DNA of 64,000 nt from contig NZ_CP084528.1 of assembly GCF_020410745.1 (NCBI RefSeq), positions 248,001 through 312,000 of the forward strand. The letters run 5' to 3'. Position numbers and translations under genes: made by a program. The first letter of the stretch is position 1. The number at the start of each line of letters is the position of its first letter. Under the pieces are notes generated by a model. It was not told where the DNA came from. It saw only the letters and a program-made list of their open reading frames with translations, and did no database searches. This DNA comes from Kaistella polysaccharea (GTDB lineage Bacteria; Bacteroidota; Bacteroidia; Flavobacteriales; Weeksellaceae). Below, in pieces: positions 1-7,342 of this stretch.

Positions 1-308
1 AGTTGTTTAAAGTAGTAGATTCTAGCTCTTCTAACTTTACCTCTTCTATCAATTTCAATTTTTTGCAAAGCGGGCAAATTCATTGGGAAAACTCTTTGTA
101 CTCCAACATCACCACTCATTTTTCTGATGGTAAAAGTTTTTGTAGCTCCAGTTCCTCTAATTTGAAGTACTACACCTTTAAAGAATTGAGTTCTTGTTTT
201 GGCACCCTCTTTAATCTCGTAATACACAGTGATGGTGTCACCGGCTTTGAATTTTGGAAATTCTTTTTTTGCAATGTACTTGTCTTGTACGTACTGTAAT
301 AAATCCAT
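1..308 (-). CDS. rplS: 50S ribosomal protein L19 (partial, 3' end outside window)
   Basis: Translation of the minus strand from the ATG at 308 gives MDLLQYVQDKYIAKKEFPKF and continues with FKAGDTITVYYEI, FFKGVVLQIRG, TFTIRKMSGDVGVQRVFP and a basic RRGKVRRARIYYF stretch. This is bL19, the large-subunit protein near the interface with the 30S subunit. About 102 residues are present and the C-terminus runs off the left edge. The start is fixed by the conserved N-terminus. A Bacteroidota-type promoter lies about 80 bp upstream, leaving a leader that may be autoregulatory. The identification is secure; the true C-terminus cannot be seen. Confidence 0.97.
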   Translation of the reverse strand, partial: MDLLQYVQDKYIAKKEFPKFKAGDTITVYYEIKEGAKTRTQFFKGVVLQIRGTGATKTFTIRKMSGDVGVQRVFPMNLPALQKIEIDRRGKVRRARIYYFKQ

Positions 309-378
309 TTTTTTTATAAAAAAATTTGTTTTTGTCAAGCTAGCCAACGTTCACGCCCTTCGTCAGAGGTTGATTAAC
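309..378 (-). promoter_or_regulatory. Candidate L19 ribosomal-protein leader in the rplS 5' UTR
   Basis: The transcript between the promoter and the rplS ATG contains a GC-richer block (about 331-378) in an AT-rich setting. CAAC and GTTG segments, and GTTAA versus TTGAC segments, can pair to form a nested hairpin with the conserved-looking core GACGAAGGGCGTGAACG. A poly-A/T stretch then leads to the start codon. Flavobacterial rplS leaders have been proposed as autoregulatory RNAs by comparative genomics. Assigning this one to that class is inference from position and fold only. Confidence 0.45.
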
Positions 379-384
379 AGGTTG

Positions 385-415
385 CAAAAATACTACAAAA
401 AATACTTTCTGCCAA
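385..415 (-). promoter_or_regulatory. rplS promoter (Bacteroidota sigma-A type)
   Basis: On the minus strand TATTTTTG (385-392) matches the TAnnTTTG -7 element, with a TTG (413-415) 20 bp upstream as the -33 element. It is oriented toward rplS and is the only good match in this intergenic stretch. Confidence 0.55.
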
Positions 416-937
416 CACTTTAGCAAAAAAAAGCAAAGCACGATAAATGTGGCGCATTTCAGTCATATACAGTCAATTATTATACAGACATTTTTTTTCC
501 TTCATCCTTCATCCTCCAACCTTCATCCTCATCCTCCAACCTTCGTCCTCCATTCTTCGGGCGTGCCTCTCACTTGGTCATTGCGCGCTCGCTTTGCTCG
601 CGCTCCATTTCCTCTTTCAAGTCGGGCTGTCCGCTATATCTTTTTTTTCCACCCTTTTTCCATGCCAAAAAAAGGATGTCGCTTCCAACCCTCACGCAAA
701 AAATCGGTCTCACTAACCAATAATTTATTTATGCGAACTGCCACAGTATATTTTATTGCCGATAATTATAAGTTTGTATAGCCATATCGCCGCGCCCGCT
801 TTTTAAATTAGAGAATTATTGCATGAAAATGAAAGCTCTCGCGTACAAAGAAAATAATATTTTGTAATCAAAATTAACCGTTAATCACAGATCCCAAAAT
901 AATTCGTAAATTCAAACTTTAAAATTATAGGGTAAAG
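416..937. repeat. Non-coding stretch with CCTTCATCCTC repeats and a GC-rich element
   Basis: No convincing gene is present. Positions 499-552 are a degenerate pyrimidine-rich tandem repeat built from CCTTCATCCTCCAA-like units. Positions 559-702 form a compositionally distinct block with the direct repeat GCTCGC-ttt-GCTCGC near 586-602, then segments such as CAAGTCGGGCTGTCCGCT and CAACCCTCACGC. Blocks of this wording look like a dispersed flavobacterial intergenic element, but no second full copy is in this window. The remainder (703-937) is AT-rich spacer ahead of scoA. Confidence 0.5.
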
Positions 938-1639
938 ATGATTGATAAAAGAGTAAAAAATGCCAAAGAAGCCATTGCTGGAATTAGTGATGGAATGACA
1001 TTAATCGTAGGCGGATTCGGCCTTTGCGGAATTCCCGAAAATTCAATTAATGCTTTGGTAGAAAGTAATGTCACCGATTTAACTTGTATTTCGAATAATG
1101 CCGGAGTTGATGATTTTGGATTAGGTTTACTTTTAAAAAAGAAACAAATAAAGAAAATGATTGCTTCTTACGTGGGTGAAAATGCAGAATTCGAAAGACA
1201 GATGCTTTCCGGTGAACTCGATGTAGAATTAACTCCACAAGGAACTTTAGCCGAAAAATGTCGCGCTGCACAACATGGAATTCCGGCTTTTTATACGCCT
1301 GCAGGCTACGGAACCGAAGTCGCTGAAGGAAAAGAAACAAAAGATTTCGAGGGTAAAATGCATATTTTAGAACACGCTTTCAAAGCTGATTATTCCATCG
1401 TAAAAGCCTGGAAAGGTGACCACGCCGGAAATTTAATTTTCAAAGGAACGGCAAGAAACTTCAACGCGCCCATGGCCGGAGCTGGAAAAATCACGATCGC
1501 CGAAGTGGAAGAATTGGTAGAACCAGGACAACTCGATCCTAATGAAATTCACATTCCTGGAATTATGGTTCAGAGAATTTTCCAGGGTGAGAAATTTGAG
1601 AAAAGAATTGAGCAGAGGACAGTTCGAAAAAGACCTTAG
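938..1639 (+). CDS. scoA: 3-oxoacid (succinyl-CoA:acetoacetate) CoA-transferase, subunit A
   Basis: This is the alpha subunit of a family I CoA-transferase, which moves CoA between succinyl-CoA and a 3-oxoacid such as acetoacetate in the cytoplasm. It shows the [13 protein letters not shown] segment near residue 26, the [15 protein letters not shown] motif, [11 protein letters not shown], and the [14 protein letters not shown] block. At 233 aa it has the usual length. The catalytic glutamate lies on subunit B, encoded about 2 kb downstream beyond an opposite-strand ABC transporter. A strong intrinsic terminator directly after the stop suggests scoA is transcribed alone. Family assignment is firm; the exact acyl substrate is not shown by sequence. 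Confidence 0.93.
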   Translation: MIDKRVKNAKEAIAGISDGMTLIVGGFGLCGIPENSINALVESNVTDLTCISNNAGVDDFGLGLLLKKKQIKKMIASYVGENAEFERQMLSGELDVELTPQGTLAEKCRAAQHGIPAFYTPAGYGTEVAEGKETKDFEGKMHILEHAFKADYSIVKAWKGDHAGNLIFKGTARNFNAPMAGAGKITIAEVEELVEPGQLDPNEIHIPGIMVQRIFQGEKFEKRIEQRTVRKRP

Positions 1640-1673
1640 AAATTTTTAGAAATATAGGTTAATAATGATAAAA

Positions 1674-1706
1674 AACATTTCTCTTGAGGGAAATGTTTTT
1701 TTTTTA
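1674..1706 (+). terminator. Intrinsic terminator after scoA
   Basis: AACATTTC-tcttgag-GGAAATGTT forms a stem followed by a run of about ten T residues. It lies about 35 bp after the scoA stop and separates scoA from the convergent ABC transporter gene. Confidence 0.85.
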
Positions 1707-1756
1707 CTTTAAAAGTATAATTTCGCAGTTATCCCATTTATCCCATTTATCATTTC

Positions 1757-3544
1757 CTAAATCTTCCGCTCTCCAATCTGCTGACGCCACATCGCATAAT
1801 ACAATCCTTTATCGTCCAGCAGATCATTATGAGAACCCATTTCAATTACCTTTCCGCGCTCCAAAACGTAGATTCGATCGGCATGCATAATGGTACTTAA
1901 CCGGTGTGCAATCAATATGGTAATCTGGGCTTTTTCGGCTGAAATTTCTCTAATCGTTGTCGTAATAGCTTCTTCCGTAATGCTGTCCAAAGCCGAAGTT
2001 GCTTCATCAAAAATAAGTAAATGGGGTTTTCTTAACAAGGCTCGGGCAATCGCAATTCTTTGTTTTTCTCCACCACTTAATTTAAATCCACCTTCACCAA
2101 TGACCGTATCTAAACCTTCTTCAGCTCGTTCAATTAATGCCGTAGCGCTCGACTTTCTTAACGCCATACTCAGGTCCTGATCCGTTGCTTCGGGATTTAC
2201 AAAAAGCAGATTTTCTTTAATGGTTCCTGCAAAAAGTTGCGTATCCTGGGTCACAAATCCAATCTGATTTCTCAGTTCGTCAATATCGAATTCATTTCCA
2301 TTAATATTGTTATAATAGATTGAACCTTCATTCGGACGATACAAACCAACAAGTAATTTTACTAACGTACTTTTTCCCGCGCCACTCGGTCCCACAAATG
2401 CGATCGTTTCGCCATTTTTTACTTCAAAAGAAATATTGTTCAAGGCTTTGTAACTCGCCGATTGGTGTTTAAAATCAACATTCGTGAATTTTAAACTGTT
2501 GATCGCGCCAATTTTCTTTGGATTACTTGGCTTTTCTTCCGTCTTTTTTTTCATCAAATTATCGAAGTTAAACAAAGAAGCTTCCGCTTCGCGATAGGAG
2601 ATGATGATATTTCCGATTTCCTGCATCGGGCCAAAAATAAAAAATCCATAAAACATCAGCGATAAATATTGTCCGGGCGTAACGATGTTTTTGAAGATTA
2701 GAAAAAGCAAAGTCAAGGTGATCATTTGTTGCAGAAAATTCACCAACGTTCCCTGAATAAAACTTAAAGAACGAATACTTTTCACCTTTCTCAATTCCAA
2801 TCCTAAGATTTTGTACGTATTGGTATTGAGTCTTTTGACTTCCTGCTGAGTCAGACCCAAACTTTTTACAATTTCAATATTTCGCAAACTTTCAGTGGTG
2901 CTTCCTGCTAAACTTGTGGTCTGGGCGACGATATTTTTCTGAATTTTTTTAATACGTTTACTTAATAAATTAGTAATAAACGCGATTAAAAAAATTCCCA
3001 CCACATAAACCGGCATGATTGCCCAGTGGAGCTGAATTGCGTAAACAGAAACGAAAATAATACTTACTAAAATCCCAAAGAAGATATTGATAAAGTTGTT
3101 GATGAATTTCACCGAATCTTCTCTTACTTTAGTCAGAATCGATAAGGTTTCTCCACTTCTTTGATCTTCAAATTCCTGAAAAGGTAATGCCATGGAATGT
3201 TGTAAACCATCTGTGAAAATATTGGCTCCAAATTTTTGAGTAATGACGCTCGATGTGTAATCTTGAAAAGCTTTTGCAATCCTACTTACCATTGCGACAC
3301 CAATTAATAGTCCTATAAAATAAAAGGCGCCGTGATACATTGTGGTACCGTATAAATATTCCTCCAGGCTTCTGCTTAAGAGTTTTTCTTTGTCGAAAAA
3401 GTTGGGATTAGTGACCAATTGATCCAGAATTTTTCCAGTAATCGCTGGCCCAAATAAAGAAAAAACCTGATTAATCGTTGCCAGTAATAAAGATAAAATA
3501 AGCAACCATTTATGCGGTTTTAAATATCGGAGAAGTGTTTTCAT
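1757..3544 (-). CDS. ABC transporter, fused permease/ATPase (MsbA-like exporter)
   Basis: A half-transporter exporter with an N-terminal six-helix ABC membrane domain (about residues 1-310) and a C-terminal nucleotide-binding domain (about 340-595). Visible motifs are Walker A GPSGAGKST, Q-loop FVTQDTQLFAG, signature LSGGEKQR, Walker B LLIFDEATSALD and H-loop IAHRLST. A longer frame opens at a TTG (3568), but the ATG at 3544 (MKTLLRYLKPHKW) matches the family N-terminus better, giving 595 aa. It would act as a homodimer in the inner membrane; lipid or drug export is the family norm, and the substrate is unknown. It is encoded antisense between scoA and scoB, with no obvious functional link to them. 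Confidence 0.9.
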   Translation of the reverse strand: MKTLLRYLKPHKWLLILSLLLATINQVFSLFGPAITGKILDQLVTNPNFFDKEKLLSRSLEEYLYGTTMYHGAFYFIGLLIGVAMVSRIAKAFQDYTSSVITQKFGANIFTDGLQHSMALPFQEFEDQRSGETLSILTKVREDSVKFINNFINIFFGILVSIIFVSVYAIQLHWAIMPVYVVGIFLIAFITNLLSKRIKKIQKNIVAQTTSLAGSTTESLRNIEIVKSLGLTQQEVKRLNTNTYKILGLELRKVKSIRSLSFIQGTLVNFLQQMITLTLLFLIFKNIVTPGQYLSLMFYGFFIFGPMQEIGNIIISYREAEASLFNFDNLMKKKTEEKPSNPKKIGAINSLKFTNVDFKHQSASYKALNNISFEVKNGETIAFVGPSGAGKSTLVKLLVGLYRPNEGSIYYNNINGNEFDIDELRNQIGFVTQDTQLFAGTIKENLLFVNPEATDQDLSMALRKSSATALIERAEEGLDTVIGEGGFKLSGGEKQRIAIARALLRKPHLLIFDEATSALDSITEEAITTTIREISAEKAQITILIAHRLSTIMHADRIYVLERGKVIEMGSHNDLLDDKGLYYAMWRQQIGERKI

Positions 3545-3671
3545 TCGTATAAAAATAGGTGGATGCAAAATTAAAGATATTAATCGGTTTGTTTAGGTCA
3601 TACTATAGATTGTCTCGATAGTATTTGTATAGGAAATGAAAATTGAATAAATTGCAGTTCAAGTTTACATT

Positions 3672-4325
3672 ATGCTTACAAAAGAACAAATCGCGCAGCG
3701 CATCTCCAAAGAAGTAAAAGATGGCTATTACGTAAACCTCGGAATCGGCATTCCGACTTTGGTTGCTAACTTCGTTTCTCACGATCTTTCCGTTGAATTT
3801 CAAAGTGAAAATGGAGTGCTCGGTATGGGACCTTTTCCTTTTGAAGGAGAAGAGGACGCCGACCTTATTAATGCGGGAAAACAAACCATCACCACACTTC
3901 CGGGCGCATCGTTTTTTGATTCTGCTTTTAGTTTTGGAATGATTCGAAGTAAGAAAGTTGATCTCACTATTCTCGGTGCCATGGAAGTTTCCGAAAAAGG
4001 CGATATCGCCAACTGGAAAATTCCCGGTAAAATGGTGAAAGGAATGGGTGGAGCCATGGACTTAGTGGCTTCGGCTGAGAATATTATCGTCGCGATGATG
4101 CACGTAAATAAAGCGGGTGAAAGTAAAATTTTGAAAAATTGTACGCTGCCTTTAACTGGAGTAGGATGCGTGAAAAAAGTAGTCACCGAAATGGCCGTGT
4201 TAGAAGTCACACCCAACGGTTTTAAACTTTTGGAAAGAGCACCTGGCGTTTCAGTTGAAGATATTGTGAAATCTACAGAAGCCGATTTAATCATCGAAGG
4301 TGAAATTCCTGAAATGCAGTTTTAG
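3672..4325 (+). CDS. scoB: 3-oxoacid CoA-transferase, subunit B
   Basis: Beta subunit of the CoA-transferase whose alpha subunit is scoA at 938-1639. Key features are the N-terminal YVNLGIGIPTLVANFV block and FQSENGVLGMGPFP, which carries the catalytic glutamate of the SENG motif that forms the glutamyl-CoA thioester. GAMEVSEKGDIANWKIPGK and the C-terminal KLLERAPGVSVEDI region follow. At 217 aa it has normal length. The start ATG at 3672 gives the typical MLTKEQIAQRI. The gene has its own upstream spacer and terminator, so it is expressed independently of scoA even though the proteins must assemble together. Confidence 0.93.
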   Translation: MLTKEQIAQRISKEVKDGYYVNLGIGIPTLVANFVSHDLSVEFQSENGVLGMGPFPFEGEEDADLINAGKQTITTLPGASFFDSAFSFGMIRSKKVDLTILGAMEVSEKGDIANWKIPGKMVKGMGGAMDLVASAENIIVAMMHVNKAGESKILKNCTLPLTGVGCVKKVVTEMAVLEVTPNGFKLLERAPGVSVEDIVKSTEADLIIEGEIPEMQF

Positions 4326-4347
4326 AATCAAATCACTCATTATGTAA

Positions 4348-4386
4348 AAAAATCCTTTTCAGTTTTGAAAAGGATTTATTTTTTTA
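4348..4386 (+). terminator. Intrinsic terminator after scoB
   Basis: AATCCTTTTC-agttt-GAAAAGGATT stem followed by a T-rich tract, about 20 bp beyond the scoB stop. Confidence 0.85.
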
Positions 4387-4434
4387 AATTTTTCCAAAAA
4401 GATCTAACTAAGAATTTGCAATATCAACTGGCAT

Positions 4435-4629
4435 AGGAAGCGTAGGCGTTATGAAAATTTATTTTGAAACCGTTAAAAAATCTCCATGTTTGAAGCGCGA
4501 CAATATTTTAATACTCATGAAGTAATTTTGATTCGCGCAAGTTTTGGAGATTTTAGGTTTGAAAATAAAATTTTAGCTGGAGTTTCCAAGCCTTGAACTT
4601 TTGATTCTTTTGTTTCAAGACAAAAGAAT
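4435..4629 (+). repeat. Dispersed intergenic repeat, copy 1 (related to 48590-48781)
   Basis: This stretch aligns over its whole length with a second copy at 48590-48781. Shared blocks in order are TAGGAA..CG, CGTTAAAAAATC, TTTGA.GCGCG, CGCG(A)GTTTTGG, AGTTTCCA, CTTGAACTTTTG and a perfect hairpin TTCTTTTGT-ttcaag-ACAAAAGAA at 4605-4628. The middle part can fold back, because GCGCG and CGCGC segments face each other. No coding capacity is seen. It ends right at the 3' end of the convergent hydrolase gene, where the hairpin could act as a terminator. Confidence 0.8.
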
Positions 4630-4639
4630 AAGAAAAACA

Positions 4640-5383
4640 TTACTTCAAAATCTCTTTTAAAAACATCAACGTATGATCCCAAGCTCTTTTTGCCATTACT
4701 GGATTATAATCTTTCGATTCTGGATTTGTAAAAGTATGTTTTGAATTTGCGTACGTAATAATTTGCCAATCTGCTTTCCCATCATTCATTTCGTTCACCA
4801 ATTGAACATAATCTTCTGGCTTCACACTTTCATCATCTGCTGGATGTTCGACTAAAATCTTCGCAGAAATTGCATCATTCACTCGTGCCGGATCTTTCGC
4901 TAAACCACCATGAATAGAAACCACACCAACTACAGGGAGTTTTCCTCTCGCAGCTTCCAAGGCGCCACTACCGCCAAAGCAATAACCGATCACTGCAATT
5001 TTTTCTGGATTAGCACCGTTTTTTTTCAATTCTTCTAGCGCCAAAGAAATTCTTTTTTGATATGCTTCGAAATTTTGCTTGTAAGATCCTGCCGCTTTTC
5101 CGGCAGACGGATAATCAGTTGGAATATTTCCTTCACCATAAATATCGGCGATAAAAGCGATGTACCCCTGTTTCTCCAGCTCAATAGCTGCTGCTTTTGC
5201 TTCATCGTCAATTCCCATCCAGGCGGGTAAAATTAAAACTCCTGGGAGTTTTTTTCCTGCGTTGGAAGTCACTAATCCATTGAGTTTTTGAACGCCGTCC
5301 TTGTACGAAACTTTTTTAAGATTCTGACTGAAAAGGGTCCCTGAGACCATAAATAATCCTGCTAATAATAGTGAACGTATCAT
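4640..5383 (-). CDS. Dienelactone hydrolase family protein (secreted alpha/beta hydrolase)
   Basis: The ATG at 5383 gives an N-terminal signal peptide (MIRSLLLAGLFMVSGTLFSQ), so a periplasmic location is likely; the frame also opens upstream at a TTG, which would bury the signal peptide. The fold is that of dienelactone hydrolase: nucleophile elbow GYCFGG with cysteine instead of serine, Asp in EHPADDE, and His in NSKHTF near the C-terminus. WMGIDDEAKAAA and DIYGEGN are typical family segments. Total length is 247 aa. The physiological ester or lactone substrate cannot be told from sequence. It is a single gene, convergent with scoB across the repeat. Confidence 0.85.
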   Translation of the reverse strand: MIRSLLLAGLFMVSGTLFSQNLKKVSYKDGVQKLNGLVTSNAGKKLPGVLILPAWMGIDDEAKAAAIELEKQGYIAFIADIYGEGNIPTDYPSAGKAAGSYKQNFEAYQKRISLALEELKKNGANPEKIAVIGYCFGGSGALEAARGKLPVVGVVSIHGGLAKDPARVNDAISAKILVEHPADDESVKPEDYVQLVNEMNDGKADWQIITYANSKHTFTNPESKDYNPVMAKRAWDHTLMFLKEILK

Positions 5384-5598
5384 AAGTGTAAATTTTGTTG
5401 AGGGTAAAAATACGGACAAATCTACTTAAGTGTAGTGAGAAATTAAAAATTATTCCGATTGATTTTGTTAATGATAAAACCATTGAAGTGATTCTTTGGT
5501 TCGAACTAAAAATTGAAAACGACTCTTGTAATTATTTGCCTCAAAGTAAAGTCGTCCAAAATTTAAATTTGTAATTTTATGCCTCTTAAAAAAGTAGC

Positions 5599-5961
5599 AT
5601 GTCAAAATATAAAATTCAAAAATCACCATTCCTTGTTCCTACAACCGACGGAAAACTTATCGAGGAAATCTGGGGAAACTCCACCGGAAATCCGGGTATT
5701 TCTATCGCACATATGGTTGCACCGCCGAATTGGAGCGAACCTTTTCAAACACCAGAGTTCGACGAATTCACTTATATTATTAAAGGAAAAAAACAATTTG
5801 AAATCGACGGAGAAATTGTCATTTTGGAAACCGGACAAAGTATTAAGATTGAGAAAGGAGCAAGAGTCCGTTACAGCAATCCGTTTGAAAATCCTTGTGA
5901 TTATTTAGCAATTTGCCTGCCCGCTTTTTCTATGGATTTAGTAAATCGCGAAGAACTATAA
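5599..5961 (+). CDS. Small cupin-domain protein
   Basis: A 120-aa single-domain cupin. The core is recognisable in PEFDEFTYIIKGKKQFEIDG, with glutamate and aspartate/tyrosine ligands in place of the canonical HxH pair, then ILETGQSIKIEKGARVRYSNP as the second cupin motif. No signal peptide is visible. Function is not assigned: small cupins of this sort bind metals or small ligands. The standard metal-binding histidines are sparse, so a non-enzymatic or atypical role is possible. It is flanked by spacers on both sides and looks monocistronic. Its stop codon is immediately followed by ATCACAAAGTCACAAAAG, a short motif also seen after two other genes here. Confidence 0.8.
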   Translation: MSKYKIQKSPFLVPTTDGKLIEEIWGNSTGNPGISIAHMVAPPNWSEPFQTPEFDEFTYIIKGKKQFEIDGEIVILETGQSIKIEKGARVRYSNPFENPCDYLAICLPAFSMDLVNREEL

Positions 5962-6033
5962 ATCACAAAGTCACAAAAGAGTAAGTGATGAAATATGCAT
6001 GAAAGTTCGCAAAAGTCAAGATCTATATCTTGA

Positions 6034-6269
6034 AAATTTTGTGAACTTTAACAATGTATTGTTAAACTTTTTAAAAAATAAAACTTTTGTGACTTTGTGA
6101 TTAAAAATTGATTCTTAAATCTTTCAGTTCCTATCATTAGCAAAACTTCACAGAAGTAAAATCTTTACAATTCAAAATTTTGTGAACTTTAACAATGTAT
6201 TATTAACCTTTTTAAAAATAAAACTTTTGTGACTTTGTGGTTAAAAATTGATTCCTAAATTTTTCAGTT
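6034..6269. repeat. Two direct copies (6034-6129, 6174-6269) of an intergenic sequence including the HAD gene tail
   Basis: GTGAACTTTAACAATGTATT begins identically at 6041 and 6182, and similarity continues through AAAACTTTTGTGACTTTGTG, TTAAAAATTGATTC and TTTCAGTT. The right copy includes the last codons of the HAD gene (6241-6269). The left copy therefore carries a diverged remnant of those codons, which on the minus strand would read LKDLRINF and stop. The offset is about 140 bp. It looks like a local tandem duplication that has since decayed. Confidence 0.8.
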
Positions 6270-6849
6270 TCTTTTCCAGATCAGTGTCTTCTTTAACATG
6301 AATACAAATAAATCCTAAATCTTTTGCAACTTCAATATTCTTGGCGTTGTCATCAATAAACACCGATTCTTCAGCTTTAATATCATAACGTTGAAGTAAA
6401 ACTTCCCAAATCGTTCGATCGGGTTTAATGAGTTTCTCCGTTCCTGAAACCACGATTTTTCCCTCAAATATTTGAAAGAAATCATAATTTTCTAAAGCAT
6501 ACGGGAAAGTTTCCGCCGACCAATTCGTCAATCCAAATATTTCATATTTCGAATGTTCAAGTTTTCGTAAAACATCGACGTTGTGCGGAATATCCGACTT
6601 TAACATCTTCGTCCAGTTATCATAGTAAGCCCGAATTTCCTTTTCCCATTCCGGATGTTTTGCCACCTGAATTTCTGTTCCTTCTGCTAATGTTCGGCCG
6701 CGATCCTGCTCTCCATTCCAATCATCGGTTACGATGTTTTTTAGAAAATGTTCCATCTTTTCATCATCTTTAAAATGATCTTTGAAAAAATAACGCGGAT
6801 TCCAATCCATCAGCACGCCGCCGAAATCAAAAATTATATTTTTAATCAT
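6241..6849 (-). CDS. HAD-superfamily hydrolase (YihX/haloacid dehalogenase-like phosphatase)
   Basis: The cytoplasmic HAD-fold protein of 202 aa begins with the motif I-containing IIFDFGGVLMDWNPRYFF; the usual DxD nucleophile appears as DFGGV, as in the YihX/DhlB branch. Motif II is FGLTNWS, motif III Lys lies in EKLIKPDRTIWEVLL, and motif IV is VFIDDNAKNIEVAKDLGF. This branch dephosphorylates small sugar phosphates such as alpha-glucose-1-phosphate, though the substrate here is unknown. The stop is followed directly by the ACCACAAAGTCACAAAAG motif. It is probably single or loosely linked with the upstream HsdR_N-like gene, 56 bp away on the same strand. Confidence 0.87.
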   Translation of the reverse strand: MIKNIIFDFGGVLMDWNPRYFFKDHFKDDEKMEHFLKNIVTDDWNGEQDRGRTLAEGTEIQVAKHPEWEKEIRAYYDNWTKMLKSDIPHNVDVLRKLEHSKYEIFGLTNWSAETFPYALENYDFFQIFEGKIVVSGTEKLIKPDRTIWEVLLQRYDIKAEESVFIDDNAKNIEVAKDLGFICIHVKEDTDLEKKLKNLGINF

Positions 6850-6905
6850 ATTACTTTTTAAAGTATTATTAATGCCATAAATTAATTGTAACCTTCTTTG
6901 AAAAA

Positions 6906-7340
6906 TTAAAACTCACTCTTGTAGAATTCGTAATTTCCGTTCATAAAGCGAGCAGAAATATGGTGTAATCCATTGCTTAAAATAATTTCTTCTGCACCGA
7001 GAATCGAATTATATCTGGCCGTTTGTTCAAATGTTTTCTCCGTAATTTTAATGTGTGGCGCTTTACATTCTACTAAAATTTTAGCCTTTGTTTTTTCAGT
7101 AACCAAAAGATCAATTCTTTTTGTTGTACCGTTTAAAACTAATTTTTTTTCAAGGATTAATGAAGACAGATTGCGATCTTTAATTTTGTAAAAATACCAG
7201 ACCCAATGCTGTCTTACCCACTCTTCGGGAGTCAGCAGCAACCAGGATTTACGAACCAAATCATAAATAAAAAACTTATCTTTGTCTCTCTTGATTTCAA
7301 AGTCAAAAGTTTCTTTAAAATTCAGTTTCGGCAGTTCCAT
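6906..7340 (-). CDS. HsdR N-terminal-like (type I restriction R-domain) solo protein
   Basis: A 144-aa protein that consists almost entirely of the nuclease-like N-terminal domain found in type I restriction R subunits. KRIDLLV supplies the D of the PD-(D/E)xK core and ILVECKAP the ExK. EQTARYN follows, as in RecB-like nucleases. No helicase or other restriction subunits lie nearby, so a restriction role is unlikely. Such solo proteins sit beside holA in many flavobacteria, and their role is unknown. Its ATG (7340) is only two bases from the divergent holA ATG (7343), so the promoters must lie inside or overlap the neighbouring coding sequences. Confidence 0.8.
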   Translation of the reverse strand: MELPKLNFKETFDFEIKRDKDKFFIYDLVRKSWLLLTPEEWVRQHWVWYFYKIKDRNLSSLILEKKLVLNGTTKRIDLLVTEKTKAKILVECKAPHIKITEKTFEQTARYNSILGAEEIILSNGLHHISARFMNGNYEFYKSEF

Positions 7341-7342
7341 TT

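Noticed and set aside
447-781. Overlapping reading frames upstream of scoA
   Set aside because: They translate a pyrimidine-rich repeat and a GC-rich intergenic block, with low-complexity, unfamily-like products and no good start context.
6906-7340. Type I restriction system
   Set aside because: Only a solo HsdR N-terminal-like domain is present, with no helicase, HsdM or HsdS nearby.
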